Both the position numbers and the translations under genes were made by a program. From Oscillospiraceae bacterium (GTDB lineage: Bacteria > Bacillota > Clostridia > Oscillospirales > Oscillospiraceae), in the NCBI GenBank assembly GCA_031260745.1, contig JAISKY010000306.1, positions 1 through 7,948 of the forward strand: a stretch of 7,948 bases of DNA, read 5' to 3'. The notes below the pieces were generated by a model that did no database searches, was not told the DNA's origin, and was given only the letters and a program-made list of their open reading frames with translations. This document shows positions 4,801 to 7,948 of this stretch, in pieces (positions within the stretch are counted from its first letter, which is position 1; each line of letters begins with the position of its first letter).

Positions 4801-7704
4801 ATGTCAATCCGCATAAGAGTTGTGGCTATTATCTTACTGATAGCGATAACGATAATCGTATTTGGTATTGGCACCGGTTTGGTTTTTGTCCAAGGCAATC
4901 TTGAAAACGCCATTAAAACCGATATGGCTGAGATAGGTGAAATTGCCGACAAATTAATCACGACGGAAATCAATCTGCTAAAGGCCAACGCTTCTACGGC
5001 AGCGAGGCATATCTATGACGCCTCCGAGGACGAACTGCAAGGGGTTTTGCAAGAGCAGGTCGAAAGTTCCGAGATATTTATGGGGCTTACGGTTATTGAC
5101 CGTAACGGTATTGTCGCGGGTTACGGTGTTGCGGAAACTCCCGAAATGGTAAGCTCAAGCGAATACATACCGAAAGCCTTTGCGGGAGAATCGGTTATCT
5201 CCACAACCAGATACGACCCAAGCGGCGAGCTTGTATTCCACGTCTGCGTGCCTATGGAGGGGCGGGTTCTGTCCGCGACAGTTCCCGGCATGTTTTTCCG
5301 CGACATAATAGCAGACTTCACGATTTGGGAAACGGGTAACATCTTTATTCTGGACTCCGAGGGAACCGTAATAGCCGACGTAGACCGCGATTTGGTGTCG
5401 CAGCGGTACAGTTCCGTATCGGCGGTAGTCATTAACGGCGAGAATCAGGGCGTCGCCGAAACCGCGCGTAAAATGATTAACGGCGAATACGGTTCCGATA
5501 CGTATACGATGTACGGGAACGAGCGCATTTGCTCCTATTCGCCGATTACCGGGTCAAAGGTCGGGTGGTCGTTAGGCGTAGTCGCGCCGCTTAACGAAAG
5601 TCCTATTAAAAATATGCGCGACGGGCTTTTTATTGTCGGGTTAGTCTGCCTGTTACTGAGTATTATTTCCGCGTTTATCGCGTCTATTACTCTTGAGCGT
5701 CCGTATCAAAAAATCAGCGACCTGGCGGTGACGCTTGAAGAACAAAGCCAGCTTCGCGACGAAATGACGCAGGAATTAGTCGTCGCGAAAGAGGAAGCTC
5801 TGGCAAGCGCGGACGCGAAATCCGATTTCCTCGCCAATATGAGCCACGAAATGCGTACGCCGCTTAACGCTATTATTGGACTGACACAGCTTACGCTTGA
5901 TACTGACAATATTGAGGGAATTATTCGGGATAATATAGAGAAAGTATATAATTCCGGCGTTACTCTGCTAAGTCTGATTAACGACATTCTTGACATATCT
6001 AAAATCGAATCCGGGAAATTCGAGCTGATTCCCGTAGAATACGATATGCCAAGCCTAATCAACGACACGGTTACTCTGAACATTGTTAGAATCGGCTCAA
6101 AACCGATAAAGTTTCATCTCGTTGTTGACGAGAATATGCCGAGCAGACTTATTGGCGACGAACTTCGCGTCAAGCAGGTTTTCAATAATCTCCTGAGTAA
6201 CGCTTTTAAGTATACAAAGGAGGGCGATGTTATTTGGAGCGTATCCTTCGAGGACGACGGCAGCGACGTCTGGCTGGTTTCCAGTATAAAAGACAGCGGA
6301 ATCGGTATTCGCCCGGAAGATATGCGTAAGTTATTCTCCGAGTACAATCAAGTAGACACAAAGAGTAACCGCAAGATTGAGGGTACTGGCTTAGGTCTTT
6401 CCATCTGCAAAAATATGGTGGAACTGATGGACGGCAAAATCACGGTCGAGAGCGAATACGGAAAAGGCAGTACGTTTTCGGTACGCTTACGGCAGGGCAA
6501 AGCAAATGACAGTAGTATCCCGATTGGCGCGAATGTCGCCGAAAACCTTAGAAACTTCCGTTATTCCGATAACAAGCGTAACCGGAACGCGAAATTAGTG
6601 CGAACTCGAATCCCGTATGCCCGCGTGCTGATTGTTGACGACGTCGCGACCAATTTGGACGTCGCCAAAGGTATGATGAAGCCGTATGGTATGCAGATTG
6701 ACTGCGTCACAAGCGGACCCGCGGCTATTGAGCTTATTCGTGACGGCAATATTAAATATAACGCGATTTTTATGGACCACATGATGCCTGAAATGGACGG
6801 AATCGAGGCTACTCACATCATACGCGAAGAAATTGGTACGGAATACGCGAAAAACATACCAATAATCGCGCTTACCGCGAACGCTATTGTCGGTAATGAC
6901 GATATGTTCCTGCAAAACGGATTTCAGGCGTTTCTCTCCAAGCCTATTGACATTATGCGTATGGATGTTGTTATTAATCACTGGGTACGGGATAAGGCGC
7001 TGGAACATAAGCTGGCTGAAAACGCCGACAATAGTCAAGTCGTTATGGATTTGCGAAGCGGCAATGAACGCAGGCAAATTTCAGAACGCAGGAGCGGTTT
7101 TGACCGTAGGGATTACGCCGGCAACGATAAATTCAATATCAACGGAATCGACATTGAGCAAGGGCTTAATCACTTTGGCGGCGACGAGGAAATATACTTT
7201 GACGTTCTGAAATCCTACGCTCTGAATACCCCGTCACTGCTTGACCAGATGCGCGACTGCTCGGAGGAAACGCTTCCGAACTACGCGATTGTCGTTCACG
7301 GAATAAAAAGCAGCAGTCTAAGTATCGGCGCGGACCCGATTGGCGCGAAAGCCGAGGAATTAGAATTTGCGGCGAAAGCCGGCAACTTCGCGTTTGTGAG
7401 CGAGGAAAACGACAGTTTTATCGTCACTGTCCGAACTATGATTGAACAGTTGTCAGATATGCTGAAAGATATTGACGAAATGAATCCCAAAACAGAGAAA
7501 CCCGAACCGGACGCAGATGTTCTTGACGCTTTACTGGAAGCCTGCAAAGCCTTTGACATCGACGGAGTAGACGCCGCGATGGAGGAACTGGAAAGTTGCG
7601 TATACGAATCTCGCGGCGAGCTTGTGGAGTGGCTGCGGGCGCAGGTAAACGTAACGGGATTCAAGCAGATGGCGGAACGACTGACACTTGAAAAAAATAA
7701 ATAA
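4801..7704 (+). CDS. Membrane-bound hybrid sensor histidine kinase (sensor-HisKA-HATPase-REC-HPt)
   Basis: This 967-residue protein contains most of a phosphorelay. Membrane segments near 7-30 and 275-297 bracket an extracytoplasmic domain (about 32-272) that looks like a double-Cache ligand sensor. No HAMP domain is evident; a charged coiled-coil stretch (about 300-340) leads to the HisKA domain, with phospho-acceptor His349 in SHEMRTPLN. The ATPase domain shows the N-box (N463, N467), the G1 box DSGIGI (498-503) and the G2 box GTGLGL (528-533). The receiver domain has acidic D613 and D614, acceptor Asp659, Thr692 and Lys714. An arginine-rich linker (752-771) precedes an HPt domain with His833 in VVHGIKSSS. 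All key residues are intact. The start is ATG 4801, with GGGGAG (4785-4790) 10 bases upstream and an in-frame stop at 4792-4794. The signal is unknown. The next gene, 19 bp on, is a likely phosphate-receiving partner. Confidence 0.95.
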   Translation: MSIRIRVVAIILLIAITIIVFGIGTGLVFVQGNLENAIKTDMAEIGEIADKLITTEINLLKANASTAARHIYDASEDELQGVLQEQVESSEIFMGLTVIDRNGIVAGYGVAETPEMVSSSEYIPKAFAGESVISTTRYDPSGELVFHVCVPMEGRVLSATVPGMFFRDIIADFTIWETGNIFILDSEGTVIADVDRDLVSQRYSSVSAVVINGENQGVAETARKMINGEYGSDTYTMYGNERICSYSPITGSKVGWSLGVVAPLNESPIKNMRDGLFIVGLVCLLLSIISAFIASITLERPYQKISDLAVTLEEQSQLRDEMTQELVVAKEEALASADAKSDFLANMSHEMRTPLNAIIGLTQLTLDTDNIEGIIRDNIEKVYNSGVTLLSLINDILDISKIESGKFELIPVEYDMPSLINDTVTLNIVRIGSKPIKFHLVVDENMPSRLIGDELRVKQVFNNLLSNAFKYTKEGDVIWSVSFEDDGSDVWLVSSIKDSGIGIRPEDMRKLFSEYNQVDTKSNRKIEGTGLGLSICKNMVELMDGKITVESEYGKGSTFSVRLRQGKANDSSIPIGANVAENLRNFRYSDNKRNRNAKLVRTRIPYARVLIVDDVATNLDVAKGMMKPYGMQIDCVTSGPAAIELIRDGNIKYNAIFMDHMMPEMDGIEATHIIREEIGTEYAKNIPIIALTANAIVGNDDMFLQNGFQAFLSKPIDIMRMDVVINHWVRDKALEHKLAENADNSQVVMDLRSGNERRQISERRSGFDRRDYAGNDKFNINGIDIEQGLNHFGGDEEIYFDVLKSYALNTPSLLDQMRDCSEETLPNYAIVVHGIKSSSLSIGADPIGAKAEELEFAAKAGNFAFVSEENDSFIVTVRTMIEQLSDMLKDIDEMNPKTEKPEPDADVLDALLEACKAFDIDGVDAAMEELESCVYESRGELVEWLRAQVNVTGFKQMAERLTLEKNK

Positions 7705-7723
7705 AATCAGGAGGGAATTTACT

Positions 7724-7948
7724 ATGGAAACAGGACGCAAGACGGTTTTGCTTGTTGACGACAATATGACAAACTTGACGACAGGCAAGGAAATGCTAAA
7801 AAGCGAGTACAAGGTTTACCCTGTACCCTCGGCGGAAATTATGTTCGACTTGCTGGAGAATCTTATTCCCGATATGATTTTGTTGGACATTGAGATGCCG
7901 GAGATGAACGGCTATGAAGCGATAAAACTGCTGAAAAAGGAATCGAAG
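7724..7948 (+). CDS. Response regulator receiver-domain protein (3' end cut by the window)
   Basis: The first 75 codons of a CheY-like receiver are present and open to the window edge. KTVLLVDDN carries acidic residues Asp12 and Asp13. The acceptor is Asp55 in ILLDIEMPEMNG, with the usual MPxMNG loop. The conserved Thr/Ser and Lys lie beyond the window, as does any output domain, so the effector (DNA binding, c-di-GMP turnover or other) cannot be told. The start ATG 7724 has a strong AGGAGGG (7709-7715) 8 bases upstream. It begins 19 bp after the hybrid kinase, so the two are almost certainly co-transcribed and may exchange phosphate via the kinase HPt His833. Confidence 0.93.
   Translation, partial: METGRKTVLLVDDNMTNLTTGKEMLKSEYKVYPVPSAEIMFDLLENLIPDMILLDIEMPEMNGYEAIKLLKKESK

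Noticed and set aside
4791..4801. An earlier ATG at 4791 right next to the ribosome site of the kinase
   Set aside because: It is out of frame with the kinase, abuts the Shine-Dalgarno sequence with no spacer, and reads only about 35 codons before a stop within the kinase N-terminus.
6595..7077. 160-codon open frame on the minus strand inside the kinase
   Set aside because: It lies fully within the well-supported receiver-domain coding region, has no recognisable domain, and is a shadow frame.

Overview
The window looks like chromosomal DNA of an obligately anaerobic bacterium, most likely a Bacillota (Clostridia-like) species. The reasons are an oxygen-sensitive glycyl radical enzyme with its radical-SAM activase, strong AAGGAG-type Shine-Dalgarno sites, a near-perfect vegetative promoter, a small membrane protein resembling ECF transporter S components, and a hybrid kinase of a style common in anaerobic gut and sediment bacteria. 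This placement is inference. All genes lie on the + strand.

Layout: (1) Positions 1-60 hold the tail of an upstream unit, seen only as a good intrinsic terminator (23-56). (2) A consensus extended -10 promoter (TTGACA, 17 bp, TGTTATAAT; 108-136), overlapped by an inverted repeat that may be an operator, drives a two-gene operon. Its genes are a glycyl-radical-enzyme activase (217-1176) and an 821-residue glycyl radical enzyme (1237-3702). A long perfect stem-loop (3734-3780) follows. (3) A 304-bp gap with tandem repeats and hairpins leads to a 191-residue polytopic membrane protein, probably a substrate-binding S component of an ECF importer (4007-4582). (4) A 218-bp gap with another possible structured RNA leads to a 967-residue membrane-bound hybrid histidine kinase with sensor, HisKA, HATPase, receiver and HPt parts (4801-7704). 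(5) A response regulator begins 19 bp later (7724) and is cut by the window end.

How the parts may work together: the activase installs a glycyl radical on Gly797 of the enzyme, and the radical then passes to Cys460 to start substrate chemistry. The Cys-Val-Glu active site places the enzyme with the dehydratase/lyase/decarboxylase side of the family, not with true pyruvate formate-lyases. The sequence after that motif does not match any subfamily I can name, so the substrate is unknown. The membrane protein could import a vitamin or small substrate, and the kinase plus response regulator form a separate phosphorelay. No direct evidence ties the relay or the transporter to the enzyme beyond proximity. 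The best candidate for something undescribed is the glycyl radical enzyme and activase pair.
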